A DNA stretch of 12,244 nucleotides from Bacillota bacterium (GTDB lineage: Bacteria > Bacillota > Clostridia > Lachnospirales > Lachnospiraceae). A program made the position numbers and the translations under genes. The notes under the pieces are model-generated. The model did not search any database, was not told where the DNA came from, and was given only the letters and a program-made list of their open reading frames with translations. The first letter of the stretch is position 1, and each line of letters starts with the position of its first letter. Positions 6,367 to 12,244 of this stretch are shown in pieces. Location: NCBI GenBank assembly GCA_023428655.1, contig JAEYXC010000020.1, positions 1 through 12,244 on the forward strand, given 5' to 3'.

Positions 6367-7404
6367 TTATTGTCTTCTGCTGATTATCCGAATTAATCTC
6401 TCATCCCTTACCTCAGAGCTTGCATCCACCATAGGAAAGCTCATCAGCTTATAGTTCCAAACTGCTCTACCGATCCCATACTCAAGTAAAATATCGCATA
6501 CATCCTCATGCCAGCGAATATTACTCTCAATCGGTGCGAGATCGATCACACCATACTCGCCGCAATATAGAGGAACATTACGCTCCCTGATAAATTCCAA
6601 TGCCGGCTGTAGGAGTTTGCGAATATAATCCTTCCCGATTCGTTCCTCAAAGGAATAGTTTCTGCGAAAAACCTCGGATTGCTTTAAATATCGATTATAA
6701 TCCTCCGTTCCGGAAGGATAGGATACCTCAAATCTTAATTCTCTCATCGGAGGCTCCCAGCTGGCCTTCTGATGGGTGAAGATATGGGGCTCATAAAAAT
6801 GAAAGGTATATACCAGATTATCATCTTCGATATGATCAAGCTCCTTGAGTGTAGTTACACTATTGTAATTATTCCCTCCCATTATAATAACTCTCTCGGA
6901 ATCAATCTCACGGATGGCCGCAATTGCTCTTTGGCTAAGCTTATTCCAGCGCTCCGAATTAGGCTCTACTATCTCATTTAATAGTTCAAACATTACATTT
7001 CTTCCATAATCCTTATATCTCCTTGCAAAGGTTCTCCAGATATCAAGGAAACGCTCCTGAAGAGCCTCCTCCTCAAATAGTCGATTTTCCTTAAGTGTAT
7101 GGAAGGCATAGCCCGGTGTGCGGTGCAGGTCAAGTATAATATTCAATTGATTGGCTTCACACCAACGAATGCATCGATCAATATAACCAAAGCCCTCTTC
7201 TAGGTAATGAAATGGGTTATTCTCCTCCTCAATTACGGTATAGTCGATTGGTAATCTGACATGATCCATCCCCCAGGAAGCGATCTGTTCAATATCCTTT
7301 TCCGTAATAAATGTATTAAAATGCTCCGCCGTTGCTTCCTTAAATTGTGATACCCAGCCACCAAGATTGACTCCGGTCTGATATCCTACTAATGTATTTC
7401 TCAT
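6367..7404 (-). CDS. Glycoside hydrolase family 5-type enzyme, cytoplasmic
   Basis: A 345-residue (beta/alpha)8 glycosidase of the cellulase-like GH5 family, retaining mechanism. The N terminus has GVNLGGWVSQF, where NLGGW is typical of exo-glucanase-like GH5 members. R50 is in HVRLP and H94 in LDLHR. The acid/base E144 is in LLNEI after N143. H202 and Y204 are in TFHFYEPHIFTHQ, the nucleophile E283 is in CGEYGV, and W316 is in AVWNYK. All catalytic residues are present. There is no signal peptide, binding module or anchor, so the likely substrates are imported oligosaccharides or glycosides. Exact specificity (beta-glucan, mannan or other) cannot be read. The start has GAGAGG about nine bases upstream. 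It appears to be transcribed alone between a long inverted repeat at 7467-7515 and the terminator block at 6294-6354. Confidence 0.9.
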   Translation of the reverse strand: MRNTLVGYQTGVNLGGWVSQFKEATAEHFNTFITEKDIEQIASWGMDHVRLPIDYTVIEEENNPFHYLEEGFGYIDRCIRWCEANQLNIILDLHRTPGYAFHTLKENRLFEEEALQERFLDIWRTFARRYKDYGRNVMFELLNEIVEPNSERWNKLSQRAIAAIREIDSERVIIMGGNNYNSVTTLKELDHIEDDNLVYTFHFYEPHIFTHQKASWEPPMRELRFEVSYPSGTEDYNRYLKQSEVFRRNYSFEERIGKDYIRKLLQPALEFIRERNVPLYCGEYGVIDLAPIESNIRWHEDVCDILLEYGIGRAVWNYKLMSFPMVDASSEVRDERLIRIISRRQ

Positions 7405-7461
7405 TCTTTTATCCTCTCTTCCTCACCTTCACGTAAATAAGCAACGCAAGGTTATTACCTC

Positions 7462-7490
7462 TTTATAATAATACAACCCATATACTACAA
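7462..7490 (-). promoter_or_regulatory. Candidate promoter for the GH5 gene
   Basis: Minus-strand TATAAA (7462-7467) lies 17 bases after TTGTAG (7485-7490). The -10 is good and the -35 keeps only TTG. The -35 falls in the loop of the inverted repeat at 7467-7515, so the repeat could control it. The alternative is that the repeat is simply the mscL terminator. Confidence 0.35.
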
Positions 7491-7515
7491 AATAGTATCT
7501 GGGTTTGTATTGATT
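7467..7515. repeat. Long imperfect inverted repeat upstream of the GH5 gene
   Basis: The left arm (7467-7487) and right arm (7493-7515) pair over about 20 positions, with two single-base bulges and one mismatch, around a loop of five bases (CAAAA). The core is CCCATATACTA opposed to TAGTATCTGGG. It sits between mscL and the GH5 gene. On the minus strand it is followed by ATTATTATAAAG, not a clean U-tract. It may be a weak terminator for mscL, or an operator or attenuator for the glycosidase. Confidence 0.6.
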
Positions 7516-7621
7516 TTCAATGGTAATAATCTTATTTGAGATGCATTATCTTATAATTGATAACCATTACTGTCTTACACCGTTTCATTCTAAGATGCTT
7601 GTCCAAATATCCGTTTACATT

Positions 7622-8053
7622 TTACTGAATGTCCGATGTACAATTGGGACATTTGGTAGCTTTCGGATTAATATCCGAATAACAATGGGGACATTCCTTT
7701 GTGGTCGGAGCTGCAGGAGCTTCCGGCTTCTTCAGCTTATTAATCCATCTTACCAATATGAATACGACGAAAGACATAATAAGAAAGTTCAACACTCCGG
7801 AAATAAAGGTACCATAATTGATGGTAGCCGCTCCAGCATCCTTTGCAGCCGCTATGGTATCATAATGAACACCATTCAGTGAGATAAATAAGTTCGAATA
7901 ATCAATATCCTTTGTTAATAAGCTAAGGATCGGCATAATAATATCATTCACCAAGGAATTTACAATACCGGTGAAGGCACCGCCAATTATAATACCTACG
8001 GCTAAATCAATCATATTTCCTCTGAGTGCAAATTTTTTAAATTCCTTTAACAT
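7622..8053 (-). CDS. mscL: Large-conductance mechanosensitive channel with C-terminal zinc ribbon
   Basis: Opens a large non-selective pore when membrane tension rises, releasing solutes during hypo-osmotic shock. At 143 residues, the N-terminal amphipathic helix (MLKEFKKFALRGN) leads into TM1, with the pore-lining stretch NMIDLAVGIIIGGAF (13-27) and VNDIIMPILSLL after it. The periplasmic-side loop (50-80) precedes TM2 (82-104), then the basic RWINKLKK segment. Instead of the usual C-terminal helical bundle it ends in CPHC (121-124) and CPNC (135-138), a treble-clef or ribbon-like zinc site. The open frame continues upstream to 8122, but the ATG at 8053 has a perfect AGGAGG and matches the conserved N terminus. 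It is preceded by its own promoter at 8180-8209 and a foldable leader. Confidence 0.95.
   Translation of the reverse strand: MLKEFKKFALRGNMIDLAVGIIIGGAFTGIVNSLVNDIIMPILSLLTKDIDYSNLFISLNGVHYDTIAAAKDAGAATINYGTFISGVLNFLIMSFVVFILVRWINKLKKPEAPAAPTTKECPHCYSDINPKATKCPNCTSDIQ
7640..7693 (-). other. CxxC-x10-CxxC zinc-ribbon segment of MscL
   Basis: Codons 121-138 of mscL give Cys121, Cys124, Cys135 and Cys138 in CPHC and CPNC knuckles, joined to TM2 by a Pro/Ala-rich linker (KPEAPAAPTTKE). The knuckles would lie on the cytoplasmic side of the channel. Confidence 0.85.
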
Positions 8054-8107
8054 AATCGAATTCCTCCTAAAAGTATTAAGTACAAATATGGTATGAAACC
8101 TCTCTCC

Positions 8108-8160
8108 CATCCTTCCTCTCATGATCCAAATGACCTATTATAGGTTTCGGATCGAGGATG
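8108..8160 (-). promoter_or_regulatory. Nested stem-loop in the predicted mscL leader
   Basis: Three stacked inverted repeats share one centre. The outer is CATCCT/AGGATG (8108-8113 with 8155-8160). The middle is GATCC/GGATC (8123-8127 with 8149-8153). The inner is ACCTAT/ATAGGT (8133-8138 with 8140-8145), a perfect palindrome around one base. It falls entirely within the roughly 120-base leader expected from the promoter at 8180-8209. It does not match a riboswitch class I can recognise. Confidence 0.45.
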
Positions 8161-8179
8161 GATATCACGATGTTATATA

Positions 8180-8209
8180 ATAATACCACTTATATTCTAT
8201 CATTATCAA
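8180..8209 (-). promoter_or_regulatory. Promoter for mscL
   Basis: Minus-strand TTGATA (8204-8209) and TATTAT (8180-8185), each five of six consensus, are 18 bases apart. Transcription would start near 8173, leaving a leader of about 120 bases before the mscL ATG at 8053. Confidence 0.6.
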
Positions 8210-8325
8210 CAGGAAAAAGAGACATATTCATTCCCGTTCGACTAAAATCCCTTCAAACCGGACAATCCATGTCCCTCTTCCTACCCTCTATCAACACCCT
8301 GTTGTTTTTTGCTATGGTTATCCAC

Positions 8326-8883
8326 TTAATCCTCATGGTAATGCTTTATATACACATCACAATCATAATAGGTACCATCTCTTCGTACTCCGACTCTCTG
8401 TTCCCTCTTATGATACTTCATTCCCGCCTTCTGCATTACCCTCCCTGAGGCAATATTCAAAACATCATGCTTTGCTCGTATTGTTTGATATCCTATTTCA
8501 TAGAAAAGATAATGAAGCACCGCATTCATTGCTTCCGTCATTAAGCCCTGACTCCAGTAATCCTTTCCCAGACAATAACCCACCTCACAGATTCCCGCAC
8601 TATCATCCGCAATCTCAACACTGATGGAACCCACTACTGCCCCGGTTCTTTTTAATTCTAAGGCCCATACATAGGAATTGGAGCGAATATAATTATTGAC
8701 CCAGGCTAAAATCCTCTTTCTTGAAACCTCTTCTGACGGATGGGGTCCCCATGCCAGATACTTACATACCTCCAAATCTCCCGCCCAGTTCTGATACATA
8801 TCCTTCGCATCCCTTTCTTCAAAGCGCCGCAGAGTAAGCCTTAGAGTCTCTATGGTTACTGTCCCTTTATGCTGTATATTCAT
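8326..8883 (-). CDS. GNAT N-acetyltransferase, RimJ/RimL-like
   Basis: A 185-residue GNAT acetyltransferase of the RimJ/RimL (acetyltransf_3) group, using acetyl-CoA to acetylate an amino group on a protein N terminus or small molecule. The family opening ETLRLTLRRFEERDAKDMYQ (12-31) is followed by the central strand VVGSISVEI. Then come the E-x-GYCLG beta-bulge (100-105) and the acetyl-CoA loop WSQGLMTEAM (110-119, Q/R-x-x-G-x-G/A type). Helix 4 has LNIASGRVMQKAGM (142-155), where N143 and S146 are typical. The substrate cannot be told. The open frame could start at 8895, but the ATG at 8883 has GGAGGT five bases upstream and is preferred. It lies after the pheST terminator and before the mscL promoter. 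I see no convincing promoter of its own in 8884-9030. Confidence 0.9.
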   Translation of the reverse strand: MNIQHKGTVTIETLRLTLRRFEERDAKDMYQNWAGDLEVCKYLAWGPHPSEEVSRKRILAWVNNYIRSNSYVWALELKRTGAVVGSISVEIADDSAGICEVGYCLGKDYWSQGLMTEAMNAVLHYLFYEIGYQTIRAKHDVLNIASGRVMQKAGMKYHKREQRVGVRRDGTYYDCDVYIKHYHED

Positions 8884-9031
8884 TTGCACCTCCATAGAAT
8901 AAGTGATGACAGACCTTTCAGTCCATCTCTCTTCAGAAAATGCTTATACAGGGACAAGAAAAGATATTCCGATTTTGGACGGTTTCTTCCTACGATTCAG
9001 AAGTTGTACGAACACCGGGTTGATGGTTGGC

Positions 9032-9083
9032 AGAAAAAGGTGCGTCCTTCTACGGATTATTTCCCGTTAGTTAGACACACCTT
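9032..9083 (-). terminator. Intrinsic terminator of the pheS-pheT operon
   Basis: On the minus strand AAGGTGTGTC (9074-9083) pairs with GACGCACCTT (9037-9046) over ten positions, including one G-U. An inner ACGG/CCGT can also pair. The stem runs straight into TTTTTCTG. It lies about 80 bases past the pheT stop codon and closes the operon before the GNAT gene. Confidence 0.8.
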
Positions 9084-9160
9084 CTCCGCTATTCTACTGC
9101 TGTTTCACCCATGATATCGGATCATAGATCGAGGTTCCACATATGCATTATCATGCAATC

Positions 9161-11545
9161 TTATTTCCTAATCTCAAGGCCTTTCGTAGCCAATAATTCC
9201 AGAATCTCATCCACCATATTCTGAATCTCACTACCCTCAAGGGTTCTTTCCATGGAACCGAATTCTAGACGAACCGTTACACTCTTTCTTCCCGCTAACA
9301 GCTTCTCATCCTCGAAGATATCGACAAGACGAATCCCCTGAAGATAATCACAAGAATACTCCTTGATATAGCTGACAATATTCTCATAGCGTAAGGATTT
9401 CTCCGCTAATAGACTTAAGTCGTAGGTAACTCCGGGATACTTGGATACTTCGCTATAACGAAGCTCCACCGCTTCGATCCTAGCCAAATCCTCAAGATCA
9501 ATTTCCGCAAAGGCAACATTCAGCTTCTTATCAATCCTATTCTTCACTCTGGGATCCAGAATGGAAAAGTATCCAACCTCCTGACCCTTTACATGAATTC
9601 CTGCATTGTTCACCGGATGAATATAATTGTATTTCTTCAGCTCTTCCTTCTCGGTAAAGGATGGACTTATATTTTTGATTGCTTGAATGAGCTGTTCAAT
9701 GATATCCTTACATCTAAAATAAACTTCCTTCTCCGTAAGCTTCTTGCTTGCCACTACGAAGGACAGCTTTTTGCGTTCATTGGCCAAGCCTTCCGGTGTT
9801 AGCCCCTCGGCAACACGACCCACCTCAAACATTCCCATCTCCGAGAAGCTATCCACATTCTTAGAGACAAAGCCTAATAAGCTGGGTATCATCGTAGACC
9901 GTATCGTATCATTTTCAGAAGCAAGGGAGTTAACAATGCGAATATTGGGCTCCGTCAAAATTCCAAGCTCTTTATTCAGCTTATTATCATACCAGATATA
10001 GCTATGAACCTCATTCATGGCATAACGCTCACATAACAGCTCCTTCATACGATATTCATCGCTTCTCTCCACACTATGGCGAATGGGTACCATATAGCCC
10101 TTTGTGGAACGGATATCAAAGTTATCATATCCGTAGATTCGAGTAATCTCTTCAATAATATCCGCCTTCATGGTAACATCCTTTGTTGCTCTCCAGCTAG
10201 GAACAACCAGATGGAAGTTATCCTGATTACGTTTAACCTGAAAGCCCAGGGCAGTCAAGGTCTCCTCAATACGATCGGAGGAGATGTCAATACCGGTGTA
10301 TTTGTCCACATAGGCTTTATCAAATTCAATTTCTATGGTGTCGTATTTCTTCACATAGCAATCGGTCAGGGAGGAGGTTACCTCTACGCCTGGATCGATC
10401 TCGGTTAATAGCTTAAGGAAACGCTCTATCGCAGGAATGGTTAATTCCGGATCCAAGGTCTTCTCATAGCGGGAGCTGGCATCGGTACGAAGTCCCAACC
10501 TGGTAGCTGATCTACGAACGGATACACCGTCGAAGTTCGCTGACTCAAGAAGAACGGAATCCGTTGTATCGGTAATCTCTGAGAGTTCACCGCCCATGAT
10601 ACCTGCGATTGCCACCGGTTCCTTCTCATCACAGATAAGAAGCGTATCCGTATCCACCTTACGCTCCACACTGTCGAGGGTTGTGAAGCTGACAACCTCC
10701 GGATAGGTCTTTACACGAATGGTAGAAACCTTCTTATGATCAAAGGCATGCATCGGTTGCCCAAGCTCCATCATCAGATAATTGGTCAGATCCGCAAGCA
10801 GATTGATCGGTCTCATCCCACAATAGCTTAGGCGGATTCTCATATTTAACGGCGATTTCTTCTTTGTGATATTTCCGATGGAAAGACAGCTGTAGCGGTA
10901 GCACTTATCTACATTTTCCACCTTAACATCGATTGCCTTTAGCTCCTTATAGATACTGGTATCCATTCGATCCAGTGGCTTCAGAGGTCTCTTGGTTAAT
11001 ACCGAGATCTCCCTCGCAATGCCATAATGGCCCCACAGGTCCGGTCGATTTGTCAGTGATTTGTTATCCACCTCAAAGATGGTATCCTCCAGCTGCATAA
11101 TTTCCTTGATATCGGTTCCTAAGGGATAGATATCCTCTAGAATCATCAGCCCGGAATGGTCCTCGCTGATTCCCAGCTCCTTCTCTGAGCAACACATACC
11201 GTGACTGGTCTCACCGGCAATCTTCGCTTCTTTAATCTCCATTTCTCCCACTTGGCCGCCTAGGGTAGCAAAGGGAACCACTGCACCAACAAATACATTC
11301 GGTGCACCGCAGACACAGCCTACGATCTCCTTACCGATATCTACCTTCACAAGATGAAGCTTTTTGGAGTTCGGATGATCACTGATCTCCACAATTTTGC
11401 CGACCACTACTCCCTTGATGTCCTTACCCTTTTCATGTATTCCTTCTACCTCAGCCGTTGCCAGCGTAAATCTCCCAATCAATTCCTTTATATTGATGCC
11501 TGATAAGTCCGTGAATTCGGATATCCAGTTCATTGATATATACAT
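9161..11545 (-). CDS. pheT: Phenylalanyl-tRNA synthetase beta subunit
   Basis: The beta chain of the (alpha-beta)2 enzyme that charges tRNA-Phe; it binds the tRNA and edits mis-charged Tyr-tRNA. At 794 residues it is full length for the bacterial family. After the N-terminal MNWISEFTDL motif comes an OB-fold tRNA-binding domain (about 42-150, with DHPNSKKLHLVKVDIG and HGMCCSEKELG). B3/B4 editing-domain motifs follow: GQPMHAFD (262-269), GIMGG (315-319) and RTDASSRYEK (353-362). The B5 domain is near 404-475 and the catalytic-like domain near 480-690. The ferredoxin-fold anticodon-binding domain spans about 702-794 and ends the protein. The start has GGAGGAAT ten bases upstream of the ATG at 11545. 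pheS lies 126 bases upstream, a wider gap than usual for this pair, containing a hairpin at 11579-11606. Confidence 0.97.
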   Translation of the reverse strand: MYISMNWISEFTDLSGINIKELIGRFTLATAEVEGIHEKGKDIKGVVVGKIVEISDHPNSKKLHLVKVDIGKEIVGCVCGAPNVFVGAVVPFATLGGQVGEMEIKEAKIAGETSHGMCCSEKELGISEDHSGLMILEDIYPLGTDIKEIMQLEDTIFEVDNKSLTNRPDLWGHYGIAREISVLTKRPLKPLDRMDTSIYKELKAIDVKVENVDKCYRYSCLSIGNITKKKSPLNMRIRLSYCGMRPINLLADLTNYLMMELGQPMHAFDHKKVSTIRVKTYPEVVSFTTLDSVERKVDTDTLLICDEKEPVAIAGIMGGELSEITDTTDSVLLESANFDGVSVRRSATRLGLRTDASSRYEKTLDPELTIPAIERFLKLLTEIDPGVEVTSSLTDCYVKKYDTIEIEFDKAYVDKYTGIDISSDRIEETLTALGFQVKRNQDNFHLVVPSWRATKDVTMKADIIEEITRIYGYDNFDIRSTKGYMVPIRHSVERSDEYRMKELLCERYAMNEVHSYIWYDNKLNKELGILTEPNIRIVNSLASENDTIRSTMIPSLLGFVSKNVDSFSEMGMFEVGRVAEGLTPEGLANERKKLSFVVASKKLTEKEVYFRCKDIIEQLIQAIKNISPSFTEKEELKKYNYIHPVNNAGIHVKGQEVGYFSILDPRVKNRIDKKLNVAFAEIDLEDLARIEAVELRYSEVSKYPGVTYDLSLLAEKSLRYENIVSYIKEYSCDYLQGIRLVDIFEDEKLLAGRKSVTVRLEFGSMERTLEGSEIQNMVDEILELLATKGLEIRK

Positions 11546-11578
11546 GCTTATATTCCTCCAATCTTAACTTTGATCATT

Positions 11579-11606
11579 CTATAAGCTGTAAGCCTAAAGC
11601 TTATAG
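11579..11606. repeat. Hairpin in the pheS-pheT gap
   Basis: The perfect nine-base arms CTATAAGCT and AGCTTATAG enclose a ten-base loop (11588-11597), midway between the pheS stop and the pheT ribosome site. No U-tract follows on the minus strand, so it does not look like a terminator. It could act as an RNA-processing or stability element setting the ratio of the two subunits, which is inference only. Confidence 0.5.
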
Positions 11607-11671
11607 CCTCCTGCATAAACGGATCGTATCGCAAGCTTAATTACGCTACGAATACAACCAGAACACTTTGC

Positions 11672-12244
11672 TTATTTAGTAAACTTCTTCAGCTGCTTCA
11701 GATTTCCGCTATTGAAGAGACGGATGTCCTTGATGTTGTATTTCATCATGGCAAGTCTTGTCATACCAAGTCCGAAGGCAAAGCCGGTGTACTTATCCGG
11801 ATCGATACCGCCAAGACGGAGAACATTGGGATGAATCATACCGCAGGGCAGCAGCTCCAGCCAACCGGATTGCTTACAGGTCGGGCAGCCGTCTCCACCA
11901 CAGATTGCACAGTTTATATCAAGCTCAAAGCCGGGTTCCACGAAGGGGAAGAAGCCGGGACGAAGACGAACCTTAACATCTCTTTGGAAAACCTCCGATA
12001 ACAGAACCTTCATGAAATAGATCAGGTTAGAAATCGAGATATCGTCACCAACCATCATACCCTCCATCTGGAAGAAGGTATTCTCATGACTGGCATCGAT
12101 ATTCTCATTACGGAAGCATCGTCCGGGGAACAATACCTTAAGAGGCTCTCCCGGCTTTGGCGCTCCATATTTTCTTAGAATGGTATTCTGCGCTGCTGAG
12201 GTATGGGTCTTGAGTAACTGTCCATTCTCCAGATAATAGGTATC
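11672..12244 (-). CDS. pheS: Phenylalanyl-tRNA synthetase alpha subunit (5' part missing)
   Basis: The last 190 codons of the catalytic alpha chain, in frame from the window edge to the stop at 11672. The visible residues begin within the class II core. LLKTHTSA (10-17 of this fragment) is the conserved start of the catalytic module, FPGRCFRNENIDASHE (39-54) is motif 2, and FFQMEG (57-62) is a substrate-pocket segment. A Cys-rich loop CAICGGDGCPTC follows, then GWLELLPCGMIHPNVL, phenylalanine-pocket GFAFGLG and motif 3 GLGMTRLAMMKY (158-169). The C terminus DIRLFNSGNLKQLKKF is typical. It is followed by pheT after 126 bases. The regulatory region of the operon, where a T-box would be expected in this group, lies outside the window. 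Confidence 0.96.
   Translation of the reverse strand, partial: DTYYLENGQLLKTHTSAAQNTILRKYGAPKPGEPLKVLFPGRCFRNENIDASHENTFFQMEGMMVGDDISISNLIYFMKVLLSEVFQRDVKVRLRPGFFPFVEPGFELDINCAICGGDGCPTCKQSGWLELLPCGMIHPNVLRLGGIDPDKYTGFAFGLGMTRLAMMKYNIKDIRLFNSGNLKQLKKFTK

Noticed and set aside
7520..7882. Plus-strand 120-codon open frame opposite the mscL 3' end
   Set aside because: It is antisense to the well-supported mscL coding region, with no recognisable product.
8158..8448. Plus-strand 96-codon open frame across the mscL upstream gap
   Set aside because: It has no ribosome site, low-complexity hydrophobic composition, and overlaps both the mscL promoter and the 3' end of the GNAT gene.
9032..9083. T-box or attenuator for the GNAT gene
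   Set aside because: The conserved T-box antiterminator sequence is absent, and the hairpin sits directly after pheT with a U-tract, which is explained by ordinary termination.
11546..11580. Nine-codon open frame ending just before pheT as a leader peptide
   Set aside because: It has no dedicated ribosome site and no regulatory codon pattern such as Phe runs. The GGA GGA codons in it are simply the pheT ribosome site.
11720..11930. PheS cysteine cluster as a novel zinc finger
   Set aside because: A CxxCxGxGCxxCK loop before GWLEIL is common in bacterial PheS sequences, so it is ordinary here.
1..12244. CRISPR array, insertion sequence, integrase or phage genes
   Set aside because: I saw no regularly spaced direct repeats, transposase motifs, terminal inverted repeats or target duplications anywhere in the window.

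Overview
The window looks like chromosomal DNA of an anaerobic Firmicute, most likely a clostridial Lachnospiraceae-type organism. This rests on moderate-to-low GC, strong AGGAGG ribosome sites, the aroQ / Xaa-Pro peptidase neighbourhood typical of Firmicutes, a YqeG-type HAD phosphatase, and the pheS-pheT order. All ten supported genes lie on the minus strand, so transcription runs from high to low coordinates. I see no insertion sequence, phage gene, CRISPR array, tRNA or rRNA.

Region by region in the direction of transcription: (1) 12244-9161 holds the 3' part of pheS and a complete pheT (phenylalanyl-tRNA synthetase), closed by an intrinsic terminator at about 9032-9083. (2) 8883-8326 is a RimJ/RimL-like GNAT acetyltransferase. 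(3) 8053-7622 is an MscL mechanosensitive channel with an added C-terminal four-cysteine zinc ribbon. It is preceded by a good promoter and a foldable leader. (4) 7404-6367 is a GH5-type glycoside hydrolase without a signal peptide. A long imperfect inverted repeat lies in front of it and a compact double hairpin behind it. (5) 6190-2739 is a three-gene unit with its own near-consensus promoter: a 22-residue tandem-repeat protein, a MoxR-type AAA+ ATPase, and a protein combining an HExxH metallopeptidase-like region with a C-terminal VWA/MIDAS domain. (6) 2569-1 is a housekeeping unit with an extended -10 promoter: yqeG, aroK, aroQ and an M24 Xaa-Pro peptidase that runs off the window.

Units 1 and 6 are core metabolism (aminoacylation, shikimate pathway, peptide turnover, probably phospholipid or other phosphatase activity). 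The unit most worth a second look is number 5. MoxR plus VWA pairs act as chaperone-like remodelling machines, and here the pair comes with a solenoid-like repeat protein encoded first in the operon and a VWA partner that also carries a zinc-protease signature. Its substrate and purpose cannot be read from the sequence.

Several starts are placed by ribosome site rather than by the longest open frame: yqeG at 2569, aroK at 1947, mscL at 8053 and the GNAT gene at 8883. No gene-free stretch exceeds 300 bases. The longest gaps are 8884-9160 (terminator), 8054-8325 (promoter and leader structure) and 7405-7621 (inverted repeat).
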